Assembly (NCBI RefSeq): GCF_001426265.1
Contig: NZ_LMDG01000015.1
Coordinates: 1,228 to 47,433, forward strand
Source: Rhizobium sp. Root1220
GTDB taxonomy: Bacteria; Pseudomonadota; Alphaproteobacteria; Rhizobiales; Rhizobiaceae
DNA length: 46,206 nt
Reading direction: 5' to 3'
Both the position numbers and the translations under genes were made by a program. The notes beneath the pieces are model-generated. The model made no database searches. It was not told where the DNA came from and was given only the letters and a program-made list of their open reading frames with translations. Positions 15,339 through 24,947 of this stretch are shown here, piece by piece (the stretch's first letter is position 1; each line of letters starts with the position of its first letter).

Positions 15339-16318
15339 GAGAGTTTTCTTATTTCCGTGCGGGCTCGATGGATGAGGCGCGGCAAGCGTTGAGCCGGACC
15401 GGGGCGGTCCTCCTTGCTGGCGGCACCACACTTTTGGATCTCGCCAAATGCGGCGTGACACAACCGGATCTCGTTATCGACATCACCCACCTCTCTGGAC
15501 TAAGCGAGATCGTCGCCAGTGATGCGGGCGTCACGATCGGCGCGCTTGCGACGATGGCGGCGGTGGCGGACGATGACCATATTCTTTCTGCCTTTCCGGC
15601 AGTGGCGCAATCTCTGTCACAGGCCGCATCGCCGCAGCTCCGCAATATGGCGACCATTGGCGGCAATTTGCTACAGCGGACACGCTGCGCCTATTTTCGG
15701 GAGCCGGGCGCATTTGCGGCCTGCAACAAGCGGGCGCCTGGTTCGGGCTGTTCCGCGATCGGCGGCATAAACCGCAGCCATGCAGTTTTGGGCACGAGCG
15801 AAAGCTGCATTGCCAGTTATCCGGGCGATCTCGCCACTGCGCTGCTGGCGTTTGATGCCACTGTTCACCTCGGCGAACGCGCCGTGCCAATCGGCGAATT
15901 CTTCCTGCTGCCGGGATCTACACCTGAAAAGGAGACCGTCATTTGTGCCGGTGAGATGATCACCGCCATCACTGTGCCCGCGTCGGCGGCCGCGCGGAAT
16001 TCCACCTATCTGAAAGTCCGGGATCGGCAATCATACGAATTTGCGGCCGCAAGCGCTGCGGTGGGTATCGAATTCGACGCTGACGGCAGAACCGTGCGCG
16101 ATATACGTGTTGCGCTTGGTGGCGTCGCGACAATTCCCTGGCGCGCCCGTGTTGTGGAAGAGGCGCTCATCGGCAAGGTGCTCGACGTCCGCCAGGTCGA
16201 GGCTGCGAGCAAGCTCGCCGTCGAAGGCGCCGTTTCCCACGGCGGCAACGAGTACAAGATCAAACTGGTGCCGAGTGTCGTCGCCCGCGCAATCCTCACC
16301 GTAGGAGGTATCCTGTGA
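15335..16318 (+). CDS. paoB: aldehyde oxidoreductase FAD subunit with extra Fe-S cysteines
   Basis: A 327-residue FAD-binding subunit of the molybdenum hydroxylase family. FAD contacts appear in LLAGGTTLLDL (about residues 26-36) and ATIGGNLLQRTRC (about 108-120). Between them and residue 170 is the PaoB-specific set of cysteines (RTRCAYF, ACNKR, GSGCSAIGG, ESCIASYPGD) that in E. coli PaoB holds an unusual [4Fe-4S] cluster; all appear kept. A CO-dehydrogenase-type C-terminal domain follows. The ATGA overlap with paoA and the GTGA overlap with paoC show translational coupling, as expected for subunits of one complex. Confidence 0.93.
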   Translation: MREFSYFRAGSMDEARQALSRTGAVLLAGGTTLLDLAKCGVTQPDLVIDITHLSGLSEIVASDAGVTIGALATMAAVADDDHILSAFPAVAQSLSQAASPQLRNMATIGGNLLQRTRCAYFREPGAFAACNKRAPGSGCSAIGGINRSHAVLGTSESCIASYPGDLATALLAFDATVHLGERAVPIGEFFLLPGSTPEKETVICAGEMITAITVPASAAARNSTYLKVRDRQSYEFAAASAAVGIEFDADGRTVRDIRVALGGVATIPWRARVVEEALIGKVLDVRQVEAASKLAVEGAVSHGGNEYKIKLVPSVVARAILTVGGIL

Positions 16319-18606
16319 CCGCAATTGAAACCCGCAAGCACGGCGACGCATCCGATGGTGTCGTTGGTGGTCGCCAATCTCGTTTCGAAGGCATCGTGAA
16401 GGTGACGGGCCAAGCGACCTACGCGCTGGAATACGCCCTTGAGGACATGGTACATGCCGCCCTTGTGCAAAGCACGATCGCAGCCGGCCGCGTGTTGGCG
16501 GTGGATACGGCAGCAGCGAAAGCCGCGCCCGGCGTTCTCATGATCCTGACGCCGGAAGACGACCTTGGTCTGACGGTTGCGACCGACTGGTATGGCAACC
16601 GACCGGATAACGAGCCCTACAGGCCGCTTCCCCGCGAGGTCCGTTTTAACGGTGAAAGCATTTGCGCTGTCGTGGCTCAGACCCGTGAGCAGGCCTCCGA
16701 GGCTGCAAGATTGATCAAGGTCATCTACCAGGAGACGTCGGCGGTCATGAGCCTTGACGACCCGCATGCGGGCGAGGGCACAGTCATGGATAACCTCACG
16801 TCGAAATGGGGTGACGCTGACGCTGCCTTCGCCGCCGCGCCGGTCAAGATAAAGGCGGAGTATCGCACGCCGCGCGAGTTCCATGTCGCCATGGAACCGC
16901 ACGGCCTGACCGCGAAATGGGACGGCGACACCCTGACGATCTGGGAGCCAAGTCAGTGGGCGCAGGGAATGGCCCGTACCTACGCGGAATGGTTTGGTCT
17001 GCCGGATGAAAATGTCCGTGTGATCTCACCGTTCATCGGTGGCGGATTCGGATCCAAGGGCGCGGCATTGGCTTACGGCGCGGTGGCGGCCGTGGCGGCA
17101 CGGAAGCTTGGCCGGCCTGTGCGGCTGGCCGTGACGCGCCCACAGAACTTTACGAGTTATGGTGGGCGCGCTGCGACGCGCCAGACGATCGCGCTCGGTG
17201 CGAACGGCGACGGAATACTGCAAGCAATCGTTCATCGCGGGGCGAGTGAAACCTGTGTCTACATGGATTATCCCGAGCAGACGGGTGCTGCCACGGCCGT
17301 GCTTTACAAGGTTGAGAACTTCAGTTCCGAGCACCGTGTCATCCCGGTCAATACCGTCACGCCAGGCGCCTTGCGTGGTCCGGGCAAAAACCCGAGCGCT
17401 TATGGCATTGAATGCGCAATCGAGGAGCTCGCCTACGAGATCGGGATGGATCCTCTGGAGCTTCGCCTGAAAAACTACGCAGACCACGACTATCAGTCCG
17501 GCAAACCCTGGTCGAGCCGCCGTCTGCGGGAGGCCCTCACCGAGGGAGCCGAGGCCTTTGGCTGGTCGCGTCGCAGCCATCAGCCCGGTTCCATGCGGGA
17601 CGGCAAGACCCTGGTCGGTTGGGGGATTGGATGCGGTACTTTCCCCGTCATTCGTGCGCCGAGTGCGGCAATGATCCGCATTCTCGCCAATGGCCGCGTC
17701 GAGGTCGTCAGCAGCGCCATCGACATGGGGCAGGGGACGTACACGATCCTTGCACAGACGGCATCCGAGGTACTCGGTGTCCCCGTCGAACAGATCGATG
17801 TCCATCTGGGCGATTCGCGACTGCCTGGATCAGCAATCGCCGGCGGATCGATGCTCGCCGGGTCGATACTCGGTGCTGTTCACAAAGCCGCAGTTGCCGC
17901 GCGGGACGAATTGATTGGTCTCGCACTGAACGATGTTAACTCGCCGCTGCGCGACACGGGAGCAAACACGCTTGTTTTTGCCGACGGGCGTATGGGTGCT
18001 GCAAGGGGTGATGGGAATTCACATTCCTTGTCCGAAATGATGAAGGCGCTAGGGAGAGATCACCTGGAGATCCTACGCAACACGCTTGATGATGCCACAC
18101 AATCGGCAGCCGATCATAAACGCGCCTGGACAACGCTGGCGGGCGTTCAGGGCCCCACGGCTGGAGACTATTCCATGCACAGCTGGTGCGCGCATTTCGC
18201 CGAAGTAAAGGTCGACGAGGACCTTGGCACGGTTCGCGTTTCGCGCATCGTGTCTGCGTTCGATTGCGGTAGACTATACAATCCGAAGCTCGTCGAAAGC
18301 CAATGGCGCGGCGGCATCATCATGGGTATCGGGCAGGCCTTGCTGGAAGAGGGGCTGGTCGATCAACGCAACGGCAGGCTCATGAACAACAATGTCGGCG
18401 ACTATCTGCTGCCAACCAATTCGGACGTGCCGGACATTCAGGTGATCTCGGTCGGCGTCCCCGATGTCAATGCCTCTGCGCTCGGCGGCAAGGGCGTCGG
18501 CGAAGTTGGTATTGTCGGTGTCGCTCCTGCAATTGCCAACGCTGTCTTCCACGCGACGGGCAAAAGGATCCGTGATCTGCCCATCACCCTGGAGAAGATG
18601 CTGTAA
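16315..18606 (+). CDS. paoC: aldehyde oxidoreductase molybdenum-binding subunit
   Basis: A 763-residue catalytic subunit that binds the molybdenum cytosine-dinucleotide cofactor and hydroxylates aldehydes to acids. Molybdopterin-binding stretches include FIGGGFGSKG, ALRGPGKNP and GSMLAGS; the catalytic Glu730 lies in GGKGVGEVGIVG near the C-terminus. The length is normal. It starts with GTG at 16315, overlapping the paoB stop, with a strong TAGGAGGT upstream. Aromatic aldehydes are the usual PaoC substrates, which fits detoxification alongside the aldehyde dehydrogenase of this window. No signal peptide is seen. Confidence 0.95.
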   Translation: MTAIETRKHGDASDGVVGGRQSRFEGIVKVTGQATYALEYALEDMVHAALVQSTIAAGRVLAVDTAAAKAAPGVLMILTPEDDLGLTVATDWYGNRPDNEPYRPLPREVRFNGESICAVVAQTREQASEAARLIKVIYQETSAVMSLDDPHAGEGTVMDNLTSKWGDADAAFAAAPVKIKAEYRTPREFHVAMEPHGLTAKWDGDTLTIWEPSQWAQGMARTYAEWFGLPDENVRVISPFIGGGFGSKGAALAYGAVAAVAARKLGRPVRLAVTRPQNFTSYGGRAATRQTIALGANGDGILQAIVHRGASETCVYMDYPEQTGAATAVLYKVENFSSEHRVIPVNTVTPGALRGPGKNPSAYGIECAIEELAYEIGMDPLELRLKNYADHDYQSGKPWSSRRLREALTEGAEAFGWSRRSHQPGSMRDGKTLVGWGIGCGTFPVIRAPSAAMIRILANGRVEVVSSAIDMGQGTYTILAQTASEVLGVPVEQIDVHLGDSRLPGSAIAGGSMLAGSILGAVHKAAVAARDELIGLALNDVNSPLRDTGANTLVFADGRMGAARGDGNSHSLSEMMKALGRDHLEILRNTLDDATQSAADHKRAWTTLAGVQGPTAGDYSMHSWCAHFAEVKVDEDLGTVRVSRIVSAFDCGRLYNPKLVESQWRGGIIMGIGQALLEEGLVDQRNGRLMNNNVGDYLLPTNSDVPDIQVISVGVPDVNASALGGKGVGEVGIVGVAPAIANAVFHATGKRIRDLPITLEKML

Positions 18607-18631
18607 AGCAGGGTCACCGGAGAGGGACACA

Positions 18632-19576
18632 ATGACAAGCCTTGCCCCTATCATCATGCCGATCGTTCCCAAAGCGGCGTTTATGACCGACGACGCCATT
18701 GAGGTTATGCGCTTTGCCGCGGAGTCGTTTGACGCGGGGCACGGCGTTGCCCTCGCCACGCTCGTGGAAATCCGCGGCGGATCCGCTCGTGCGTTGGGAT
18801 CTCACATGGCTGTCCGCGACGACGGCTTGTATTGCGGTTTCGTTTCCGGCGGATGCACCGAGGCTGCCGTCGCCTCGGAGGCGGTAGAAGCAATATCCAG
18901 GGGATGCGATCGCAATCTCTTGCTCGGAGAGGGATCGTCATTCTTCGATATCGTGCTTCCGTGCGGGGGTGGCATTACAATTGCGATCCATGTGGTTCGG
19001 GACAATGCACCATTTCGCACCGTCCTTTCCAGCCTCGAATATCGGCAGCCCGCTAGTCTGCGTTACGAGCCTGCTTTACAGCGGCTATCGACAGCAGGGG
19101 CTAAGGATAAAACTGGTTGGACCGGCCCGGTATTTATTGTTCACCATCGACCCCGCGTACGGGTTTTTCTTGCCGGTCGATCGGTCGAAGTGGAAGTCGC
19201 AGCCAAGGTCGCGGCAGCTGTAGGATACGATGTTGTGTGCCACGAGGCAGGGCGATCTGCGCCAGATCCGACGGCAATCGATGCGGAGACCGCCGTGGCA
19301 CTGCTATATCACGACATCGACCGTGAAATTCCGGTCTTTGAAGCGGCGTTCGCCTCGAGTCCATTTTATATCGGTGCACTTGGAAGCACACGTACCCATT
19401 CCAGGCGCGTTCAACGCCTGCGAGAACTCGGCCATGTTGAGGCCGACATTGCCAAGATAAAATCGCCGATAGGGCTCTTCAACCGGGCAAGAGACTCACA
19501 GTCACTAGCGCTTTCCGTTTTGGCCGATATTGCGGCTTGTCGGCTATTGGAGATCGAGGGCAGGATGCCGTCCTAA
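18632..19576 (+). CDS. paoD: XdhC/PaoD-type molybdenum cofactor maturation factor
   Basis: A 314-residue XdhC/CoxI-family chaperone that matures and inserts the molybdenum cofactor into the partner enzyme. It has the N-terminal XdhC domain (ATLVEIRGGSARALGSHMAV, CGFVSGGCTEAAV, ending in LPCGGGI) and a C-terminal Rossmann-like domain ending FYIGALGSTRTHSRR and IKSPIGL. The start at 18632 has GGAGAGGG upstream, 25 bp after paoC, so it is the last gene of the pao operon. E. coli PaoD does the same job for PaoABC. It is convergent with the ketopantoate reductase gene (88 bp gap). Confidence 0.93.
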   Translation: MTSLAPIIMPIVPKAAFMTDDAIEVMRFAAESFDAGHGVALATLVEIRGGSARALGSHMAVRDDGLYCGFVSGGCTEAAVASEAVEAISRGCDRNLLLGEGSSFFDIVLPCGGGITIAIHVVRDNAPFRTVLSSLEYRQPASLRYEPALQRLSTAGAKDKTGWTGPVFIVHHRPRVRVFLAGRSVEVEVAAKVAAAVGYDVVCHEAGRSAPDPTAIDAETAVALLYHDIDREIPVFEAAFASSPFYIGALGSTRTHSRRVQRLRELGHVEADIAKIKSPIGLFNRARDSQSLALSVLADIAACRLLEIEGRMPS

Positions 19577-19663
19577 AAAGCGATCGGCAGAGCGCGGGCG
19601 CCAATCAAGCTCCCGCGGCGTCGAATGAAACGTCAGCGGCGAGCCTTACGCCCGCCCCTCGGC

Positions 19664-20617
19664 CTAGATCTCGGACAAAACTCTCTCGCTATCGGCGGTT
19701 TCAGGGGCCAAGCGTCCATCCAACAAATGTTGCGACAGCCTGCAAAAGGCGGCATTTGCGGGCGTAGCCACGTTGTGGAGCCGGCCCAAAAGTACAATTT
19801 CGCCGTTAAGATAGTCGGTTTCAAGCGATCCAGCGCCTCGGACGATACTTTGCATCGTCGATGATCCCAGTCGTTTTTGGCCCGCAATCGTCCCTAAAGA
19901 CAAATCACCGCGAGCGATGGCATCGGCAGGATCCCAGCGGATTCCCGCCGCCCTCAGGGCGTTCTCACCCTCGGCACGAACCTTCTCGTACCAATACTGC
20001 TGGAGCTCCTTATCGCCTATCGCGACGTCTACAATATTGCGGAGATTGGCAAGCAGCTTGCGGTACTTGCTGCCCATGACATCGGTCCTCGCATTCGCCA
20101 CGAACCCCGAGGCCGACAGGATCGCACATAGGGACCGAACAGTCTCGTCTTCGCCGACGGGGAAACGGCCAATGTCAAAGATCCCGTGCTTGGGGACAGT
20201 GTAGGCGGCGATCTCACCTGGTGTTTCATAATCGGCCGGCAACATGACGGTGGCGCCGTAGACGTTTTCAAAAAGCCGAAGGGCCAGAACTTCGTTGGCG
20301 ACACCGTTCTGGAAGCAGAATATGGGTTGCGACCAGACACCGGCGGCCCTCAATTCCAAAAGTGCGGAAAGTGTATCCTGTCCTTTCATCGCCAGGATAA
20401 CGATGTCATCGGCGTAAAAGCCAATTGCCGAAGGATTGGGGTAAACAGGAAATCGCGCTGTTCTGCGACTTTCCGGCGTGATCAAGGTCAAGCCCGACCT
20501 CGAAATGGCGTCCAACTGCTTGCCTCGCGCAATACCCGCAACGGAAAATCCTGCTAGGCTCAGACATGCAGCGATGGTGCCGCCAATGGCTCCGATTCCA
20601 TAAACGATAATTCGCAT
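19664..20617 (-). CDS. 2-dehydropantoate 2-reductase family protein (PanE/ApbA)
   Basis: A 317-residue NADPH-dependent reductase of the ketopantoate reductase family. The N-terminal GIGAIGG nucleotide loop, ILAMKGQDT near residue 75 and FCFQNGV near 100 are typical; the catalytic Lys is in SKYRKLLANLRN near 190 and the C-terminal helical domain carries TDYLNGEI. AAGGATGTGGG precedes the start. Family members outside pantothenate operons often reduce other 2-oxoacids; since no pan genes are nearby, the substrate is left open and I give no symbol. It is convergent with paoD and probably transcribed alone. Confidence 0.88.
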   Translation of the reverse strand: MRIIVYGIGAIGGTIAACLSLAGFSVAGIARGKQLDAISRSGLTLITPESRRTARFPVYPNPSAIGFYADDIVILAMKGQDTLSALLELRAAGVWSQPIFCFQNGVANEVLALRLFENVYGATVMLPADYETPGEIAAYTVPKHGIFDIGRFPVGEDETVRSLCAILSASGFVANARTDVMGSKYRKLLANLRNIVDVAIGDKELQQYWYEKVRAEGENALRAAGIRWDPADAIARGDLSLGTIAGQKRLGSSTMQSIVRGAGSLETDYLNGEIVLLGRLHNVATPANAAFCRLSQHLLDGRLAPETADSERVLSEI

Positions 20618-21287
20618 CCCACATCCTTACATATCACGCCAATGTTTGATCAATGATAGCACGCCCGAGGCAAACGTAGCGTCTGTTCATGGTGCCTTTG
20701 TTGTCCGTAGCGCCGGAGAGTGCGTGTCGCCGCCTCTCGCGTTGACGTTTTTCGGGAAACGGGAAGGCATTGCGGCAGATCCCTATTTTCATCGACGCTT
20801 CGACATCTCACGAGAGTTAATGCGGTTTCGAGAGCTCGCCCGACGGCTGGCACGCCACACCGCGACATAAGTCGCACATAGGATTGATGACTGGCGCGAC
20901 AACTGTTTCCGGCGTGTAGCCCTGAGCATGTGCTCCGTGTGCTCTACTTCCCTAGTGGCTGCGCCGAATTGCCCGCCACCAACCCACATCCCTGGCACAG
21001 ATGAAAGGCAATGGGTATTGGCGAGCTTCGCCAGTGCGATGTTCTGCAGCCATCGACAACGCCATCTGTAAGGCGCCGGGTGTACGGGCCAGACAGCTGC
21101 CTATCATTTCAGGGACTATCCTGATGCGAGGGTCGAATCCCATCAAAGCGAAGACGCTGATCAGACAGATTGCTCGATACCAACTGGGTTTACGGTCAAC
21201 GATCGCTTCGCGCCCGCATAATGGTCATCGAGCGACCGGTCGCAGTTGAGCCACGCGTGGACATTCACCCACCTGGGTCTTGTCCGA
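20618..21287. other. 670-bp region without a recognisable gene
   Basis: An open frame at 20646-20870 has no ribosome site and no recognisable motif. The string GGGTCGAATCCC near 21131 looks like a tRNA T-arm, but no acceptor stem or anticodon arm can be folded around it. The promoter of the ketopantoate reductase should be near 20620-20700. Confidence 0.35.
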
Positions 21288-21530
21288 ATGGCCGAAGAAG
21301 GCATCAAACGTCGACTTGCAGCAATAGTCGTCGCGGACGTAGCCTGGTACTGAAGGAGCGACGCCCGACAATTCTCCAACCAATCGTGCGGGCACATGGC
21401 GGCCGCATAGTCAAAGTGATGGGAGATGGGGTTCTCTTGAGTTTCCAAGGCGTAGTCAATGCCACGTTCGGAGCTATCGAGTTGCAGCGGAAGATGGCGG
21501 ACGCAAACGCTGCCATGCCGGAGGCGCGCC
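21288..21530 (+). pseudogene. fragment of a class III cyclase gene (frameshifted, truncated)
   Basis: An ATG at 21288 opens KRRLAAIVVADVAWY, the standard start of rhizobial CyaJ-type adenylate cyclases, then meets a stop. In the next frame the expected continuation is readable: LKERRPTILQPIVRAHGG, VKVMGDGVLL and ELQRKMADANAAMPEARR. The segment between the first aspartate motif and LKERRP (about 15 codons) is deleted. The match ends abruptly near 21530, where minus-strand LysR-like sequence begins, so the rest of the cyclase domain is missing. Confidence 0.75.
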
Positions 21531-21534
21531 GTCC

Positions 21535-21775
21535 AAGGACGACCAAATTACCATTTCGATTTCGGGATGCTGCCTTGCAAAGGCGGCGAAGTCCGGCATC
21601 AGGAGATGCGTCGCCAGCGTGGGCGCCATCGTGACCCGCAGGGGACCGCGCACGCCCTGTTCGCGGCCGGATACGTGCTCATCAGCAAGTGGGAGGATGC
21701 CTCCATCTGCTCGGCGAACTGCTGCACCTCGCCCGCTTCGGTGAGGCGCCGGCCAGTTGAACACCGAAAAGCTCG
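21535..21775 (-). pseudogene. fragment of a LysR-family regulator gene
   Basis: On the minus strand one frame reads GPLRVTMAPTLATHLLMPDFAAFARQHPEIEMVI, which is the start of a LysR effector-binding domain. Just upstream, in another frame, LTEAGEVQQFAEQME matches the LysR linker helix. Neither the helix-turn-helix nor the rest of the effector domain is present, and the frame changes near 21650. It is fused tail-to-tail with the cyclase fragment. Confidence 0.65.
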
Positions 21776-21880
21776 GATCCCGCCGCACCCTGACCATGCC
21801 GGGTCTGCCGGCCACGGTCGGAGACCAGATCGAAGCTCTTCGCCGCGTGGCTGGAGACGATGCAACCAAGTTCATCCGCC
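21763..21880 (+). pseudogene. fragment resembling the C-terminus of an NAD-dependent epimerase
   Basis: The plus strand reads RRTLTMPGLPATVGDQIEAL RRVAGDDATKFIRR (split here only for length). This resembles the C-terminal part of extended-SDR epimerases of the D-erythronate dehydrogenase (DenD) type, with the LTMPGLSVTVGEMI pattern. There is no upstream coding part, so this is a small relic abutting the LysR fragment. Confidence 0.45.
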
Positions 21881-21988
21881 GCGCCGCAAACGCAGGCGGC
21901 TTCGGTCAGCCAATACTTCAGAAAGACTCCATCCCGCCGCGCCGCATCCGCAAATCAATATCAATCGAAAGGGTCGTGCTTGACGAGA

Positions 21989-22450
21989 TCACCACGGCAC
22001 GACGCCTGCGTCGTTGAAGAAGCCCCCGCTTGGCCCATTGTCCGAGAGCGTAGCCAGCTCAACAACGATCCTCGCGCCTTCTTCGACCGAACGGTTGCCG
22101 CTGAAGCCGTTGAAGCCCGTTGCGATATAGCCAGGTGTCGCGCTGTTGATCTTGAGGTGAGCGTACTCCGCACTGCGGCGGAACGCATTGGCATATTGCA
22201 CAGTCAGCATCGTGAGGGCGGCCTTGGAAGAGGCGTAAGCCACTATCGTATCCTCGCGGCCGAACATGCTTGAGGGATCGCTCGCCAACGCCTGCGATGC
22301 GGTAGTGCTTGCGATGTTGACGATACGTGGGTGCTTTGATTTCCTGAGCAAAAGCAGCATGGTATGTGTCATGCGAAATGGCGTTCGAGACCCCCGGAGC
22401 GCAGCAAAGCGGCGTCGATCAAGTGAGATAGTTGGTAGCACCGATGACAC
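21989..22450 (-). pseudogene. truncated short-chain dehydrogenase (C-terminal half)
   Basis: The frame contains RIVNIASTTAS (catalytic Ser region), VAYASSKAALTMLTVQYA (YxxxK motif) and ATPGYIATGFNGFSG, then VELATLSDNGPSGGFFND at the end, all typical of the second half of a classical SDR. The N-terminal nucleotide-binding half (TGxxxGIG) is not in this frame; upstream minus-strand sequence to about 22680 has only faint similarity. It ends normally, so the gene has lost its start. A separate N-terminal SDR relic at 42221-42353 could come from a related gene, but they are not shown to be two halves of one. Confidence 0.65.
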
Positions 22451-22715
22451 TCCCGCCGTCCATCAGCTCGGGGACCCCATTGATCGCCTGACGAGCATAG
22501 GATGCGCGTTACGACCGACATCCTTCGTTCCGCTTCCCATAGAGTCGTCCTCGTTAATCAGCAGGACGCACGGCTTCGCTACGCCCAACTGGGCGCCTAA
22601 ATAATTGCCGAGGCCAGGTTCATACCCCTTCAAGACCTCCTTTGACTGCCCCCGGCCTTTGGGTTGATCGTTGCGCGGCACTTCAAACGGCGCTCAGCGC
22701 GCGGTAACGCCTGGT

Positions 22716-22761
22716 GATTCCCTAAAGGGCAATATCTGTTGTCTCTAATACGATGTAGAAC
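22716..22761 (+). promoter_or_regulatory. sulfatase-regulon promoter 1 (operator plus -10)
   Basis: Operator 22716-22736 reads GATTCCCT, AAA, GGGCAATATC, the consensus of the five-site family. Exactly 19 bp later TAGAAC (22756-22761) fits a -10. The operator centre lies about 43 bp before the predicted transcript start, the position used by LuxR/FixJ-type activators that touch RNA polymerase. The first sulfatase starts at 22971, so a leader of about 200 nt is implied. Confidence 0.7.
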
Positions 22762-22970
22762 CCTGGTTGGAAGGCGGACGGACATTCCCTCTTCCGCAAG
22801 TCGTGGGGCAGACACAGCGCGCTGCAGACGGCAGAGCTTTCATGTTGAAATGGCCTGTTCAATTGTCGCGTTGTTGCCCGGGCTTCGTCACATCACCCCT
22901 CGCTTTGCCTTGAATTGTTTTTCAACCAACCTTGGCCATCCACTGGAGGCCCTTGAGGGAGGCATCAGAA

Positions 22971-24696
22971 ATGAGACGGACCACACAGTTATTAACCGCA
23001 GCTTTCGCCGTCGCAGGAAGCCTGCTGGCGAGTACCGCAACCATGCAAGCGCAGAATTCCGCGAAGAAGCCAAACATCCTGTTCATCATGGGTGACGATA
23101 TCGGCTGGATGCAGCCTGGCATCTATCACAAAGGCTTGATGGTCGGGGAAACCCCGAACATCGACCGCATCGGCCAGGAAGGTGCAATGTTCACGACCTA
23201 CTACGCCGAGCAGAGCTGCACGGCGGGGCGCACGCAACGCTTTCTTCACCGGAATGCACCCGCTGCGGACCGGCATGATCCCACCCCAATTGCCCGGAAG
23301 CCCATCATATCTCAAGCCGGGCACTCCAGCGCTTGCATGGTTCCTGCGCGACCTCGGCTATAATACCGGTGAATTCGGCAAGAACCACCTTGGCGACCAC
23401 ACCGATGCCCTGCCTACCGCCCATGGTTTCAATGAGTTCTGGGGCTATCTTTATCACCTCGATGCCATGCAGGGGGTGAGCTTCCCCGATATCAACAGGA
23501 CGCCGACGGACCAGACGATTGCACCGCCGTGCCGAAACACACCTATTCCCGGTCTCAAGGATGATCCTGCCGCCGTCGATCCGAAGACCACGCTGTGCCT
23601 GATGCCGCCACGGCCCGTTCTGGCGTGCAAATCCTCGGACGGCACCGCTGCCAACCAAACCTGCACGGACGAGGGACCGTTGACTCTGGAGCGTTCGAAG
23701 ACGGTCGACGAGGAAATATCGAGCCACGTCATCGACTTCCTCGATCGCAACGACCCGGAGAAGACCAACAAGCCGTTCTTCGTCTGGTACAATCCGGCAC
23801 GCATGCACATCACGACTGTGCTTCCGGACAAGTACCTGAATATGGTTGGCGAGCCAGGCGGCAAGGACTGGGGTGTCAACGAAGCCGGCATGAAGCAGAT
23901 GGATGACAACATCGGCTACGTGCTCAAGAAGCTCGAGGAGATGGGCGAGCTCGACAATACCGTCATCGCGTTCACTACCGACAACGGAGCCGAGACAATA
24001 ACCTTCCCGGACGGTGGTACGACGCCGTTCAAAGGTGGCAAGCTGTCAACATGGGAAGGCGGGATGCGCGCGCCCCTCGTCGTTCGTTGGCCCGGCCATA
24101 TCAAACCAGGCACGGTCAAGAACGACATCTTCGCCTCGCTCGACTGGTTGCCTACACTGGTCGACATTGCAGGCGGCCACAAGGGCAACGAACTGAAGGC
24201 CGAGATCGAGAAGGGTGCCTATCCCGGAATTGCCAAGACCACTCTGGATGGCGTCAACCAACGGGCATATCTCGAGGGGGAGTCGGACAAGTCTGCCCGC
24301 GATACATTCTTCTACTACTCCGGTAAGGATCCGTCAGCGGTCCGCTACAAGAACTGGAAGATGTATTTCGCGATGGTATCGGATGCACCTACCGGCTTCC
24401 TCGCTGGCGTCCTGCCTTTCCATTGGACGCAGGTGGTCAACATCAAGCGTGATCCGTTCGAAACATCAATAGGCGAGCAGGTAAAGACCCTCACAGGCAT
24501 GGGTGGCGCTATCTCGGCGCCGGCGACTGCCTACGTGTACGATTGGAACATGTTGCCCATTGGTCAGGCGCTGTGGCTGAAGGAACTCCAGAGCTACATC
24601 GACTATCCACCAATGCAGGACCCTGCGAGCTATAATCTGGAACAGGTCATTCAACAGGTTCAGGCGATGAAGCAACAGCATCATCCAAGCGAATAG
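22971..24696 (+). pseudogene. exported type I sulfatase, frameshifted by a 4-bp duplication at the active site
   Basis: Without the shift this would be a 573-residue arylsulfatase-type enzyme. It has a Sec signal (LLTAAFAVAGSLLASTATMQA), the metal-binding FIMGDDIGW, the formylglycine motif CTAGR (Cys83, Arg87) and the later FTTDNGAE. At 23229-23236 the tetranucleotide CGCA is duplicated; the first frame then runs into unrelated codons to 23363, while the correct protein (NAFFTGMHPLRTG onward) continues in the +1 frame to 24696. Removing four bases restores everything, so the disruption is recent or a sequencing error, or possibly a reversible slip. The start at 22971 has GAGGGAGG upstream. 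It is driven by the regulon promoter at 22716 and is convergent with the formylglycine-generating enzyme gene that would activate it. Confidence 0.9.
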
Positions 24697-24947
24697 CTTG
24701 ATCCTGAACAGGTAGCTGACGCCTCGCGGCGTCCGCTACCTTAGAATGGGAATGAGCGCTACGAGCGGGGGACGACGGCCTCGAGAGCTGACCAGCCTCT
24801 GGCCTCGGGCGGATGCGACCCCTGCTTCTACGCTCGACACTTTTTCAAAGTGCTTGCTCTTGGACATCGGTCCGTTCCGGCCTCAGGAAGGGAATGGCAC
24901 GCAGTTTGACAGACCGGGAAATAGGATCGCAACCCAGCGCCTTACAG

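Noticed and set aside
20646..20870. 74-codon open frame on the plus strand
   Set aside because: No ribosome site and no recognisable motif; it starts just upstream of the ketopantoate reductase gene where that gene's promoter should be.
21120..21150. tRNA-like T-arm string GGGTCGAATCCC
   Set aside because: No acceptor stem, D-arm or anticodon arm can be built around it.
22716..22736. Sigma-54 promoter reading of the sulfatase operator
   Set aside because: The GG and GC dinucleotide spacing of a -24/-12 promoter is not met, while a -10-like hexamer occurs at a constant 19 bp in all five cases.
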